From JAVKMO01 sp031539345 (GTDB taxonomy: Bacteria; Bacteroidota; Bacteroidia; Chitinophagales; Chitinophagaceae), in the NCBI GenBank assembly GCA_031539345.1, contig JAVKMO010000023.1, forward strand, positions 1-64,000: a DNA stretch of 64,000 bases, in the 5' to 3' direction. The position numbers and the translations under genes were made by a program. Each line of letters opens with the position of its first letter. The stretch's first letter is position 1. Below are positions 8,640 through 18,276 of this stretch, piece by piece. The notes under the pieces are model-generated. The model was not told where the DNA came from and did no database searches. It saw only the letters and a program-made list of their open reading frames with translations.

Positions 8640-9824
8640 ATGCACATGAATGATCCTTACCATAAAGCACAGCAGTTATTGCTTGCAGCCTCCACACCAA
8701 AAGGTTATTTAGCTTCTGTTCATAATACAAATAATTACAAAAGAATATGGACCAGAGACGGTGTTGTGATTGGGTTGGCGGCGTTATGTACAGAAAATGA
8801 AACCCTTATTCAAACATTTAAACGGCATTTACAAACTGTTTTTGAACATCAACATCCAACAGGTTTTTTACCTTCTAACGTTGATATCGAAAAGCAACAA
8901 CAAAGTTATGGTGGCAGTGTGGGGCGTACAGACAACGGAAGTTGGGGCGTTATTGGTTTATGTTTATATAGTATGGTAACACAAAAAGACGACTTGTTAG
9001 AACGATATTGCCCAGCTGTAGAAAAAATTTTTCATGTGATGGACGTATGGGAATTTAATGGCAAGCATTTAATTTATATGCCCCAAAGTGGTAATTGGGC
9101 AGATGAATATTTTGGGCATGGGTATATTTTAAGCGAACAACTTTTACGCCTTTTTGCATTGCGTTTGGCAGCCTTATGTTATGTGAATAAAGACTATCAA
9201 AATAAAGCTATAACAATTCAAAAAACAATCGAAAAAAATTTTTGGAATAGACCGCAACAAAACAAAAATTTATATTTTGAAACCTTAGAAAATAAATTAG
9301 ACGACAGCCCAAAAGACTATTGGTTAATGGGTTTTAACCCGTCGGGATATTATCAACAATGTGATTTGTTAGCGAATGCACTGAGTCTGATTTTAAAAAT
9401 AGGAGAGCAACAGGAACGAGATATTTTAGTCAAATATTTGACCAAACAATTTCAACAAAGTCAATTCATTTTACCTTGTTTTTCACCCATTATACAAAAC
9501 GAAGATGCCGCAATGCAACAGCTCAAAAACTTATATGCGTTTGAGTTTAGAAACTATCCGGGCGAATTCCATAATGGCGGATTATGGACTGTTTGGAATT
9601 CTTTTTTAGTTTGGGCTTTACAAACAAATCAAAGCGAATTAGCAAAACAATTAACCCCCAAAATACATCAGGCAAACGCTATCAATAATTGGGATTTTAA
9701 TGAATACATTGATGCACAAAAACATGAAGCAAAAGGCGTAAGCCAATGTTCTTGGAGTGCAGCAGCGTCTATTCTTGCAGAAAAAAATGACGTTTTACAA
9801 AAGGCAATGTTTGGTATAATATAA
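8640..9824 (+). CDS. (alpha/alpha)6-barrel glycoside hydrolase, GH100/debranching-enzyme-like
   Basis: A 394-residue protein without signal peptide. It has a WTRD motif (37-40) near the N-terminus, a segment RTDNGSWGVIGL, SGNWADEYFGHGY (a likely acid/base region) and a late YPGEFHNGGLWTVWNSFLVW. These are features of six-hairpin glycosidases such as bacterial GH100 invertases and glycogen-debranching-type glucosidases. The probable role is cytosolic hydrolysis of sucrose-like or alpha-glucan oligosaccharides. No sugar transporter or kinase is adjacent, so the substrate is open. An in-frame ATG at 8646 is an alternative start. Confidence 0.7.
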   Translation: MHMNDPYHKAQQLLLAASTPKGYLASVHNTNNYKRIWTRDGVVIGLAALCTENETLIQTFKRHLQTVFEHQHPTGFLPSNVDIEKQQQSYGGSVGRTDNGSWGVIGLCLYSMVTQKDDLLERYCPAVEKIFHVMDVWEFNGKHLIYMPQSGNWADEYFGHGYILSEQLLRLFALRLAALCYVNKDYQNKAITIQKTIEKNFWNRPQQNKNLYFETLENKLDDSPKDYWLMGFNPSGYYQQCDLLANALSLILKIGEQQERDILVKYLTKQFQQSQFILPCFSPIIQNEDAAMQQLKNLYAFEFRNYPGEFHNGGLWTVWNSFLVWALQTNQSELAKQLTPKIHQANAINNWDFNEYIDAQKHEAKGVSQCSWSAAASILAEKNDVLQKAMFGII

Positions 9825-9855
9825 TTTTTTTTACTTAGATTTAATGTTGTAGTGT

Positions 9856-12378
9856 ATGTTTTGTTCTTTGCGTATGCTGTTTGTGATTACTTTTTTTTGT
9901 CAAGCTATTTTAATGTATGCTAATGACACAACAATACAATTACAAGTTGCAGGCAATTGCGATTTATGTAGAAATAGAATTCAAAAAGCAGCACTAACAG
10001 CAGGTGCACTCAAACCAAATTGGAGTGAAGAAAATCAAATATTATCTTTTTCTTATCAGCCATCACAAAGTAACATAGCAGCTATTTTAAAGATTGGTCA
10101 TGATGTAAACAATCAAAAAGCCGATTCTGTTGCTTATCAACAATTACCTTTTTGTTGTTTATACCGCAAAGCAAATCACCATATTGACAATTCTCCAACT
10201 AACATAAAAGGGGTTATAGTTCAAGAAAATATCAACGGTATATTTTTACCCGTCATGAACGCAACACTTCATTGGGTAGGGGATAACACACATTACAAAA
10301 CAGATAGTAATGGTGTTTTTACCATTCCTAATACAGAAAAAACAAATGGTCAATTGACATTACAGCACGATAATTTCAGTGATACAATACAAATCACTCC
10401 TACGCAACATATCTTTACACTTCATCTACCGTATCAAGAAAAAAAAGAATTAAACACAATTACAATTCAAGCAAAAAAAACCACGGTTTACATTTCAGAA
10501 TACAACGCATTGCTCACGCAAATCATTACAGAAAAGGAATTATTTAAAGCGGCTTGTTGTAATTTGAGTGAAAGTTTTGAAACAAATGCGGCTGTTGATG
10601 TTGTTTATAGTGATGCGGCAAGCGGTTCAAAACAAATTCAAATGCTTGGTTTGTCGGGTATTTATACGCAAATGACGATTGACAATATCCCTTCATTACA
10701 AGGTTTGGCGACTGCAAATGGATTGAATTATCTCTCTGGCACATTTATTGAAAGCATTCAATTGACAAAAGGCATAGGCTCTGTGGCAAATGGTTTTGAC
10801 GCAATTGCAGGACAAATTAACGTTGCTTTACATCAACCTCAAAAAGCAAAGCCACTATATGCAAATATTTATGTCAATGATTTTGGACGCATTGATGCAA
10901 ATATCAACATCAATCATCCTATTGGAAAAAAGTGGAAAGCAATTACTTTATTACACAACGATTTTTTAGGAAATAAAAACATTGATTTTGACAAGAATAC
11001 ATTTCGAGATATTCCCACAGGCAATTTGTTTTCTCTTGTTCATCAATGGCAATACGTAGCGAATTCTCCATGGACAATTTTTATGAAAGGTTTTTTTGTT
11101 GTAGATAAAAAACAAGGCGGTCAAATCAATTTTAATGCCACGCATTTTGATAGTAGCAGTTTGCTTTATGGACTTATTTTAAATAGCACACATTTACAAA
11201 TTGAAGGGAAATTAGGCTATTCATTTCCTCAAAAAAAATACCAAAGTATTGGTTTACAATTGGCTTCTTCATGGCATGAACAAAATGATTTTTTTGGACG
11301 AAGACAATATGACGCAACGCAACGTTATTTTTATACCAACTTATTATATCAATCTATTATCAATAATACCAATCACAAAATAAGAGTTGGCACAAGCTTT
11401 TCTGTTGATGATTACAATGAAAAATTACTCAATACAAATTATTTACGCACAGAAATTGTTACCGGAGCATTTGCAGAATATACGTTCAATCACATTGAAA
11501 AATTTCAAAGCATTTTAGGTTTGCGTACTGATTACAATAATTTATATGGCTATTTTTTTACCCCTCGCTTACATTTAAAATATCAAATTATAGACGGCAG
11601 TATTCTGCGATTCAGTGTTGGTAAGGGACAAAGAACAGCGAATATTTTTGCAGAAAACAGAAATGTTTTTTTAAGTAATAGAAATATTGAGGTTGATGCA
11701 AAATCAGGAGTTTTAGGGTATGGTTTATTACCCGAAGTGGCTTGGAATATGGGTTTAAGTTGGCAACAAAAAGTAATGCTGGGTAATCAAAAAATCAATT
11801 TTGTATTCGATTTTTTCAGAACAGATTTCATCAACCAAGTTGTTGTGGATATGGAAAATGCACGCCAAGTAAAATTTTTCAATCTACAAGGTGCTTCTTT
11901 TTCAAATAGTTTTCAAGCAGAATTAAATACTCAGTTTTTAAAAAAAATAAACCTGCGTGCTGCTTATCGCTTTTTAGATGTTCAAACGCAATACACAAAT
12001 GCCTTATTATCAAAACCTTTCACCGCAAGGCATAGAGCCTTGTTCAATCTGTCTTATACGCTTTCAACGTGGCAGTTTGATTATACGCTTGTGTGGAATG
12101 GAGAAAAACGTTTGCCTTCGACTAAAGATAATCCTATTCAATATCAAAGACAAAATTATTCTCCCTCTTTTGTTATTATGAATGCACAAATTACCAAATC
12201 ATTCAAGACTAAAATGCCCATTGAACTGTATTTGGGTGGAGAAAACTTATCTAATTTCTTTCAACCACAAAGCGTCATAGAACCAGAAAATCCATTTGGA
12301 AAACATTTTGACGGCACAATTGTATGGGCACCAATTTTTGGACGAATGATGTATGCTGGCATCAGAATGAAATTGTAA
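9856..12378 (+). CDS. TonB-dependent receptor with N-terminal HMA-like metal-binding domain
   Basis: An 840-residue outer-membrane receptor. After a signal peptide (1-22) comes a heavy-metal-associated-like domain with a CDLC motif (Cys35, Cys38) in AGNCDLCRNRIQKAA. A carboxypeptidase-regulatory-like beta domain follows (about 113-190), then a plug domain and a 22-strand type barrel. The plug opens with CCNLSESFETNAAVDV (about 232) and continues SGSKQIQMLGLSGIYTQM, wording characteristic of the Bacteroidota subgroup that joins an HMA domain to a receptor. A role in uptake or sensing of copper or another soft metal is inferred from the Cys pair. No metal gene is adjacent. Confidence 0.85.
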   Translation: MFCSLRMLFVITFFCQAILMYANDTTIQLQVAGNCDLCRNRIQKAALTAGALKPNWSEENQILSFSYQPSQSNIAAILKIGHDVNNQKADSVAYQQLPFCCLYRKANHHIDNSPTNIKGVIVQENINGIFLPVMNATLHWVGDNTHYKTDSNGVFTIPNTEKTNGQLTLQHDNFSDTIQITPTQHIFTLHLPYQEKKELNTITIQAKKTTVYISEYNALLTQIITEKELFKAACCNLSESFETNAAVDVVYSDAASGSKQIQMLGLSGIYTQMTIDNIPSLQGLATANGLNYLSGTFIESIQLTKGIGSVANGFDAIAGQINVALHQPQKAKPLYANIYVNDFGRIDANININHPIGKKWKAITLLHNDFLGNKNIDFDKNTFRDIPTGNLFSLVHQWQYVANSPWTIFMKGFFVVDKKQGGQINFNATHFDSSSLLYGLILNSTHLQIEGKLGYSFPQKKYQSIGLQLASSWHEQNDFFGRRQYDATQRYFYTNLLYQSIINNTNHKIRVGTSFSVDDYNEKLLNTNYLRTEIVTGAFAEYTFNHIEKFQSILGLRTDYNNLYGYFFTPRLHLKYQIIDGSILRFSVGKGQRTANIFAENRNVFLSNRNIEVDAKSGVLGYGLLPEVAWNMGLSWQQKVMLGNQKINFVFDFFRTDFINQVVVDMENARQVKFFNLQGASFSNSFQAELNTQFLKKINLRAAYRFLDVQTQYTNALLSKPFTARHRALFNLSYTLSTWQFDYTLVWNGEKRLPSTKDNPIQYQRQNYSPSFVIMNAQITKSFKTKMPIELYLGGENLSNFFQPQSVIEPENPFGKHFDGTIVWAPIFGRMMYAGIRMKL

Positions 12379-12416
12379 TTTTCCTATTTTCTTTCACTCA
12401 TTTCAAATTTAATACC

Positions 12417-12818
12417 ATGCAAGCAATAGAACACATTGGCATCGCTGTTAGCAACTTAGAGAAAGCTATTCCTGCCTATGAACAATTATACCAAACAACC
12501 TGTTATAAAACAGAAACAGTAGAAACAGAACAGGTTATTACCGCGTTTTTTTTAGTAGGAACAACAAAAATAGAATTGCTTCAATCGCTAACACCAGAAG
12601 GCGTAATTGCAAAATTTATTGAAAAAAAAGGCGAAGGCATTCATCATATCGCTTATGCCGTTGAAAACATTGTACAAAGTATTGGACACTATAAAAAGTT
12701 GGGGTATGTATTTGTCAATGAAACGCCAAAAAATGGAGCAGACAATAAAATGGTTGCCTTTTTTCACCCTAAATCTACGTATGGAATTTTAACTGAATTG
12801 TGCATGGAACGCATATAA
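12417..12818 (+). CDS. mce: Methylmalonyl-CoA epimerase
   Basis: A 133-residue vicinal-oxygen-chelate protein that interconverts the R and S forms of methylmalonyl-CoA, linking propionate metabolism to succinyl-CoA. It begins MQAIEHIGIAVSNLEKAIPA with the metal-binding His in the first beta strand. It then shows KIELLQSLTPEG, GEGIHHIAYAVENI (second metal His) and ends GILTELCM (metal-binding Glu). The frame is open upstream into the TonB gene, but the ATG at 12417 fits the family start. Methylmalonyl-CoA mutase genes are not in the window. Confidence 0.9.
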   Translation: MQAIEHIGIAVSNLEKAIPAYEQLYQTTCYKTETVETEQVITAFFLVGTTKIELLQSLTPEGVIAKFIEKKGEGIHHIAYAVENIVQSIGHYKKLGYVFVNETPKNGADNKMVAFFHPKSTYGILTELCMERI

Positions 12819-12898
12819 AAAATAGCTTTGTAGCTTTATTACTTATTGCTTTTTTGCATTTTCTATCGCTTATTTTGATTCCTCATTTGATTTGAATT

Positions 12899-13639
12899 AT
12901 GAAGCCTATTTTGATTTTGAGTGTTTTTTGTATTCTGTTATTTTCTTGTAAAAATCCTGTTGAAGAAAATAAAACATGGCAAAACATATTATCCCAAAAT
13001 AATCAAAAAGGCGTGTTTGCCCTGTATGATTATGGCAACGAAACCCTTATCGTATCTGATATTGCAGCTTTTAAAGACAGCCTCCATCAGGCAAATAATT
13101 TTTCTTATTTTCTCGCATCGTTATTTCTGATAGAAAATGGAAATATTTTTGATGCAGATAAAAATTATTCCATCAATAAAAAAATAGGCTCTTTGAAACA
13201 AGCGTTTAAAGAGAAAGACAGTTTATTTTTTCAATTTTTCTTTACAGACAAAAACAAAAAAAATGCAATTGATTTTTTAGAAAAAAATCAGTTCAAACTG
13301 AAAGACACCAACCTGTTACAAACTAATTCAATAGAACTCTTTAATCAAATTTCATTGACATTAGATCAAATGCTTGGTTCGCTGTCAAAATTTTATTTTA
13401 ATAAAATCAATATTCAAAGTCGTAGTACAGATATCGCCAAACAATTATTTGAACAAGATTCAACCATACAATTAATTTCTTTTCAATTATTGCAATCTCA
13501 ACAAACTGCATTTGCAGGCTGGATAGATAAAAGCGGAAGACCTGTTTTTTTTGTGTTGTTACTGAACAATAACGCGTCTATTACGGAAAATAAAAAACGT
13601 CAAATATTGAAACAACTCATTGCACAAGCTAATTTTTAA
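12899..13639 (+). CDS. Lipoprotein resembling a degenerate class D beta-lactamase
   Basis: A 246-residue lipoprotein with lipobox LFSC (Cys17). The body follows the layout of OXA enzymes. GVFALYDYGNETL (38-50) corresponds to the first strands. The helix FLASLFLIENGNI (71-83) corresponds to the helix that normally starts with the Ser-x-x-Lys motif. A segment NIQSRSTDIAKQLFEQD precedes the place of the KTG box, and AGWIDKSGRPVFFVLLL matches the strand after it. The catalytic Ser and Lys positions appear as Asn67 and Tyr70, and no KTG is present. I therefore infer a non-enzymatic penicillin-binding-type fold anchored in a membrane. Stop is 6 bases before hisC. Confidence 0.5.
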   Translation: MKPILILSVFCILLFSCKNPVEENKTWQNILSQNNQKGVFALYDYGNETLIVSDIAAFKDSLHQANNFSYFLASLFLIENGNIFDADKNYSINKKIGSLKQAFKEKDSLFFQFFFTDKNKKNAIDFLEKNQFKLKDTNLLQTNSIELFNQISLTLDQMLGSLSKFYFNKINIQSRSTDIAKQLFEQDSTIQLISFQLLQSQQTAFAGWIDKSGRPVFFVLLLNNNASITENKKRQILKQLIAQANF

Positions 13640-13645
13640 TACATC

Positions 13646-14680
13646 ATGACGATTATTCAATTGGTACGACCAAATATTTTAGCCTTACAGCCCTATCATT
13701 CAGCTCGAAGTGAATTTAAAGGAGCTGCAAATATTTTTTTAGATGCGAATGAAAATCCGTATAATACGCTTGGTTATAATCGCTACCCAGACCCTTTACA
13801 ATTGGAGTTGAAAAAACAAATTGCCCAAGAAAAAAAACTCCACACGAAAAAAATTTTTTGTGGCAATGGTAGTGATGAAGCAATCGATATTTTATTACGT
13901 ATTTTTTGTGAACCAAAAAAAGACAGCATTATCATTTTGCCCCCAACCTATGGCATTTACAAAGTATATGCCAATATTGCGAATGTGAATGTGATTGAAG
14001 TGCCTTTATCTAAAGACTTTCAATTACAACCAGAACATATTTTGAAAAAAGCAAATGCATCTTCAAAACTATTGTTCATCAACTACCCCAATAATCCAAC
14101 CGGAAATTTATTTCAGTCCAAAGACATTCTTTTTTTAATTCAAAATTTTAAAGGCATTGTCGTTGTTGATGAAGCATATATTGATTTTGCCAATGTGAAA
14201 AGCCATATCACGCAACTGGCTAAATACCCCAATTTAGTTGTCTTACAAACATTTTCAAAGGCACTGGGATTAGCAGGACTACGAATTGGCACTGCATTTG
14301 CCAGTGAAGAAATCATTGATTTGATGAACAAAGTAAAAGCACCATACAACATCAACACCTTTACTCAACATCAAGCATTAAAAGCCTTAGTACAAAAAAA
14401 TAAAACAGATCGATTGATTGCTATTCTTGTACAAGAAAAAGCAAAACTCATTGCTGCTTTATCGACTATTTTATGCGTCAAAAAAGTTTACCCTTCAGCA
14501 ACTAATTATGTGTTAGTAGAAGTCAATGACGCAAATGCTGTGTATGATTATTTAATCCAACAAGGCATTGTTGTACGAAATAGAACAAAAGACCTTTATT
14601 GTAATAATTGTTTGCGTATTACCATTGGCACACCGAAAGAAAATAAAGCACTATTAGCAACATTAAAAAGACTCCAATAA
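13646..14680 (+). CDS. hisC: Histidinol-phosphate aminotransferase (HisC-like PLP enzyme)
   Basis: A 344-residue fold-type I aminotransferase. It shows FLDANENPYN (31-40), the PLP contact PNNPTG (148-153), VVVDEAYIDF (172-181) with Asp175 and Tyr178, the Schiff-base lysine Lys205 in TFSKALGLAGLRIG, and the late Arg in LRITIG. These match HisC closely. It converts imidazole-acetol phosphate to histidinol phosphate, and some relatives act on aromatic amino acids. No other his gene is near; it sits between the lipoprotein (6 bases) and a membrane protein (6 bases), probably one transcript. Confidence 0.88.
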   Translation: MTIIQLVRPNILALQPYHSARSEFKGAANIFLDANENPYNTLGYNRYPDPLQLELKKQIAQEKKLHTKKIFCGNGSDEAIDILLRIFCEPKKDSIIILPPTYGIYKVYANIANVNVIEVPLSKDFQLQPEHILKKANASSKLLFINYPNNPTGNLFQSKDILFLIQNFKGIVVVDEAYIDFANVKSHITQLAKYPNLVVLQTFSKALGLAGLRIGTAFASEEIIDLMNKVKAPYNINTFTQHQALKALVQKNKTDRLIAILVQEKAKLIAALSTILCVKKVYPSATNYVLVEVNDANAVYDYLIQQGIVVRNRTKDLYCNNCLRITIGTPKENKALLATLKRLQ

Positions 14681-14686
14681 ATTGAT

Positions 14687-15364
14687 ATGACATACTTAAA
14701 TCTTGATATAAAAAAATCTGTTGTATTCAATCAATTAACCAACGCAATTAGAATGGTATTACAAATTATTTTGCACCCACTGTTATTACCCTTATATTGT
14801 ATTGCGTACCTCTTGTTTGTAGATAAAATCTATTGCATTGGTTTGCCCGAACACACGAAAAAAAACATCATATTAACAAGTGTATTTAATCTTTTGTTTT
14901 TCCCCCTGATGAGCATGTTGCTATTGCGTGGATTAGGTCTTATTAACCATTGGAAATCTCTTGTTAAAAAAGATAAAATTATCATCGCTTTTACCATATC
15001 GATATTTTATTTTTGGACGTTTTATTTATTCAGAAATCAATCCATCATACCGCCCATTTTACAACGATTAGCAATGAGTTTTTTTGTCTTAGTTTCTATT
15101 GCTCCTTTCTTTTATTTTTATCAAAATAGTAGCCTTTCGCTTGCTGTTGCACTCACTATTTTTTATCGAAGTTGCATAGAACTTTATGCTAGACAAGAAG
15201 ATGTTTATTTTTCAATTCCATTTTTTGTTTATAGTATTTTTCTTGTTGGCGTTGTCCTGTCTTTGGCATTATATCAACATAACCTATCTGAAATAAAAAG
15301 TAGCAATACAATGGCAATAGCAACAGCTGTTTTAACAAGCATTATTTCAGTCTTATTTTTGTAA
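14687..15364 (+). CDS. Polytopic membrane protein of unknown function
   Basis: A 225-residue protein with about six hydrophobic helices. The first reads QIILHPLLLPLYCIAYLLF, a phrase seen in Bacteroidota membrane proteins sometimes grouped near the PAP2 superfamily. The phosphatase motifs (KxxxxxxRP, PSGH, SRxxxxxHxxxD) are absent, so a phosphatase role is not supported. It starts 6 bases after hisC. Function unknown. Confidence 0.6.
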   Translation: MTYLNLDIKKSVVFNQLTNAIRMVLQIILHPLLLPLYCIAYLLFVDKIYCIGLPEHTKKNIILTSVFNLLFFPLMSMLLLRGLGLINHWKSLVKKDKIIIAFTISIFYFWTFYLFRNQSIIPPILQRLAMSFFVLVSIAPFFYFYQNSSLSLAVALTIFYRSCIELYARQEDVYFSIPFFVYSIFLVGVVLSLALYQHNLSEIKSSNTMAIATAVLTSIISVLFL

Positions 15365-15516
15365 ATTTAACTTCATTCGTTCTGCTTATTCTTCTTTTTC
15401 ATTTAACAAAACTTTAAGAAGGAATAAAGACAAAATATCAAAAACGCAATTAGGTTTGCGACAAGTTTTTATATTCTTTCTACAATATATTCACCCCTAT
15501 TAAATCATTAAAAAAA

Positions 15517-16128
15517 ATGTTTATGAAAAAATCTTCTTTGACAAAAAAAAGACAACGTATTGTCAAATTTTCTGCCATTGCATTATTAGCGTTGTTTCTT
15601 AAGAAAGATGTAGCTGCACAGTTAAAAATTGGTGCAGATGCAAGAAATTTGAAAGCACCTAAAGTTACCTTATTAGATCTATCGGTTGATCCTGATGCTC
15701 CTGTTGGTAAAGGGTTTAATTATCCGAATGTAACTTTTGCACAAAGAGAACAAATGAAAATTGTAAATGGAGGTACGCTCCCTAATGGGATGGCAATTTT
15801 TAATACAACATCTAATGTATTTCAAATATTCTCTGCAGACCCAGCTATCAATGACTGGTTGTCATACAAACCAAGTCGTTCGGAACTTGTTACAATGGCA
15901 TCAAGCAATTTAAGCACAGCTATTTCTCCTGCAATTACAACATACAGGCTTACAAGCGTAAGAGATTTAACGCCTAATGGAAAAGCATTTATTGTCTATA
16001 ATCATATTTCCTTACAAAAAGGGGTTGATTTTACAATCGATGAAGTTGGCAAAACGATCACTTTTGTTAATTTAATTCCTGAAGAATTTGCTGGTTTTAC
16101 ACAATTTGAATTAGAGTATAATTTTTAG
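15517..16128 (+). CDS. Secreted protein of unknown function
   Basis: A 203-residue protein with a basic start (MFMKKSSLTKKRQRIVK), a hydrophobic stretch FSAIALLALFL and a likely cleavage after VAA, so it is probably exported. The mature part has no Cys and is rich in Asn, Thr and Phe; it ends FAGFTQFELEYNF, typical of a beta-rich domain. I recognise no family. It stands alone, with 150 bases of sequence before it and a good terminator after it. The ATG at 15523 is an equally possible start. Confidence 0.6.
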   Translation: MFMKKSSLTKKRQRIVKFSAIALLALFLKKDVAAQLKIGADARNLKAPKVTLLDLSVDPDAPVGKGFNYPNVTFAQREQMKIVNGGTLPNGMAIFNTTSNVFQIFSADPAINDWLSYKPSRSELVTMASSNLSTAISPAITTYRLTSVRDLTPNGKAFIVYNHISLQKGVDFTIDEVGKTITFVNLIPEEFAGFTQFELEYNF

Positions 16129-16151
16129 TTTTTTTTTAATCAATATCATTT

Positions 16152-16185
16152 AAAAGAGAAGTTCTAACAGACTTCTCTTTTTTAT
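16152..16185 (+). terminator. Rho-independent terminator after the secreted protein
   Basis: AAAAGAGAAGT (16152-16162) pairs perfectly with ACTTCTCTTTT (16171-16181) around an 8-base loop, with T residues following. It ends the gene at 15517-16128. Confidence 0.85.
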
Positions 16186-16283
16186 TTTAAGCCTTTCTTT
16201 TGAATGACATTTTGAATAGTATTGAGACAATAAAATATTCCATTCCATTTCTTATACAAAATTAGTTTCGCCCTAAAAAAAAT

Positions 16284-17261
16284 ATGATAACAAAAGGTCC
16301 TGTTTCTCAATTTATACAACAACATTATAGGCATTTTAACGCAGCAAGTTTGGTTGATGCGTCTAAAGGATATGAAGCCCATTTAGCTGCTGGTGGAAAA
16401 ATGATGATTACACTTGCAGGTGCAATGAGTACAGCAGAATTAGGGATTTCATTGGCAGAGATGATTCGTCAAGACAAAGTGCAAATCATTTCATGCACAG
16501 GGGCAAATTTAGAAGAAGACGTGATGAATTTGGTTGCCCACTCACACTATAAACGCGTTCCTCACTATAGAGATTTAAGCCCCAAGGATGAATGGGATTT
16601 ATTAGAAAAGGGCTATAACAGAGTAACAGATACTTGCATTCCTGAAGAAGAAGCATTTCGGAAAATTCAACACCATATTTATAAAATATGGAAAGATGCA
16701 GATAGCAAAAATGAATCTTATCTGCCGCATGAATTTATGTATCAATTATTACGAAGTAAAGTCATGGAATCGGATTATGAAATTGACCCAAAAGATAGTT
16801 GGCTTTTAGCGGCGGCAGAAAAAAATATTCCGTTAATCGTTCCAGGTTGGGAAGATTCTACAATGGGAAATATTTTTGCGTCTTATTGTATCAAAAAAGA
16901 ATTGAAACCCACTACAGTAAAAAACGGTATTGAATACATGATTTTTTTATCTGATTGGTATAGAAAAAATTCGGCAGGGCAGGGGGTAGGTTTTTTTCAA
17001 ATTGGAGGAGGCATTGCTGGCGATTTTCCGATTTGTGTTGTGCCAATGATGTATCAAGATTTAGAATGGCATGATGTACCATTTTGGTCTTATTTTTGTC
17101 AAATTTCAGACTCTACAACCTCGTATGGTTCTTATAGTGGGGCTGTTCCAAACGAAAAAATCACGTGGGGGAAATTAGACATCAATACGCCAAAATATAT
17201 TATTGAAAGCGATGCGACTATTGTTGCACCTTTAGTTTTTGCATACCTATTGGGCTGGTAA
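16284..17261 (+). CDS. Deoxyhypusine-synthase-family protein
   Basis: A 325-residue member of the deoxyhypusine/homospermidine synthase family. The NAD-binding segment CTGANLEED (71-79) and the late segment with Lys297 in ITWGKLDI, then SDATIVAPLVFA, match the position of the lysine that carries the butylimine in the eukaryotic enzyme. Bacteria have no hypusinated IF-5A, so bacterial members are thought to act on free polyamines, for example making homospermidine-type products from spermidine. This is family knowledge, not shown here. The start at 16284 has only A-rich sequence upstream. It is followed 10 bases later by a polyprenyl synthase, likely in one transcript. Confidence 0.88.
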   Translation: MITKGPVSQFIQQHYRHFNAASLVDASKGYEAHLAAGGKMMITLAGAMSTAELGISLAEMIRQDKVQIISCTGANLEEDVMNLVAHSHYKRVPHYRDLSPKDEWDLLEKGYNRVTDTCIPEEEAFRKIQHHIYKIWKDADSKNESYLPHEFMYQLLRSKVMESDYEIDPKDSWLLAAAEKNIPLIVPGWEDSTMGNIFASYCIKKELKPTTVKNGIEYMIFLSDWYRKNSAGQGVGFFQIGGGIAGDFPICVVPMMYQDLEWHDVPFWSYFCQISDSTTSYGSYSGAVPNEKITWGKLDINTPKYIIESDATIVAPLVFAYLLGW

Positions 17262-17271
17262 AAGTTTAAAA

Positions 17272-18249
17272 ATGCGTTCTCATTTTCAAACTTTTAGTGC
17301 TGTCTTAGATGCCCACATAGCGGGTATTCGATACGCCCAAAAACCTTACAATTTATACGAACCCATTACGCATATTTTAGACTTAAAAGGCAAACGTATT
17401 CGTCCTTTATTGAGCCTGATGACGTATCATTTGTTAGGAAAAAAAATCGATGAACAAATTTTAAATGCAGCAACAGCAATTGAATTCTTTCACAATTTTA
17501 CGCTCATTCATGATGATATTATAGACAACTCTTCGTATCGCCGAGGAGAATTAACGGTGCATAAAAAATTTGGTATCAATGCGGGCATTTTAAGTGGCGA
17601 CGCATTGATGATTTTAGCCTATCAACAATTAGACAAATTACCCGCAGCTTATTTCCCCCTTGTATTAAAAACGTTTAATTCAATTGCAATGGGCATTTGT
17701 GAAGGGCAACAATTAGACATCAATTTTGAAACACAAGACGATGTTTCATTGGACGAATATTTTAAAATGATAGAATTAAAAACGTCCATTTTGCTTGGTT
17801 TATCATTTCAAATTGCGGGATTACTTGCAGGAGTGAGCGAAAAAGAACAACAGTTATTATTTGAAGTAGGTAAAAATTTAGGTATTGCGTATCAAATTCA
17901 AGATGATTATTTAGACACTTTTGGTGATTTTGAAAAATTTGGAAAACCAATTGGCAATGATATTATACTCAATAAAAAAACTTATCTTTCTATTGTAGCA
18001 AAGCAACAAGCTGATGAAAAGAATCGGCAAAAATTAAATCAATTGCAAGTAGAACAACATACAGAAAAAAAAATTAGAGCAACAACACAACTATTTCATG
18101 AATTGCAAATTCCTCAGCAAACAAAGACATGTATTAATGCTTATGTTCAGCTTTTAGAAACTGCATTGCAAGAATTATCATGCTTAGATCAAACAGCAAA
18201 ACAGCAAATTCTCAACCTTGTTTTTGCACTCATCGATCGCAATGATTAG
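17272..18249 (+). CDS. Trans-polyprenyl diphosphate synthase
   Basis: A 325-residue all-helical prenyltransferase that chains isopentenyl units. It shows GKRIRP (40-45), the first aspartate-rich motif LIHDDIIDNSSYRRG with Asp81, Asp82 and Asp85, and the second QIQDDYLDTFGD (about residues 208-219). The residues before the first motif (EFFHNFTLIH) contain small and bulky aromatic positions that set chain length, but I cannot derive the length safely. It may be FPP/GGPP or a longer quinone-chain synthase. A TTG-started frame opens at 17239, but the ATG at 17272 avoids overlap with the upstream gene and fits the family. Confidence 0.9.
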   Translation: MRSHFQTFSAVLDAHIAGIRYAQKPYNLYEPITHILDLKGKRIRPLLSLMTYHLLGKKIDEQILNAATAIEFFHNFTLIHDDIIDNSSYRRGELTVHKKFGINAGILSGDALMILAYQQLDKLPAAYFPLVLKTFNSIAMGICEGQQLDINFETQDDVSLDEYFKMIELKTSILLGLSFQIAGLLAGVSEKEQQLLFEVGKNLGIAYQIQDDYLDTFGDFEKFGKPIGNDIILNKKTYLSIVAKQQADEKNRQKLNQLQVEQHTEKKIRATTQLFHELQIPQQTKTCINAYVQLLETALQELSCLDQTAKQQILNLVFALIDRND

Positions 18250-18276
18250 TCTATCTTTAACTTAAAAATATAAACA

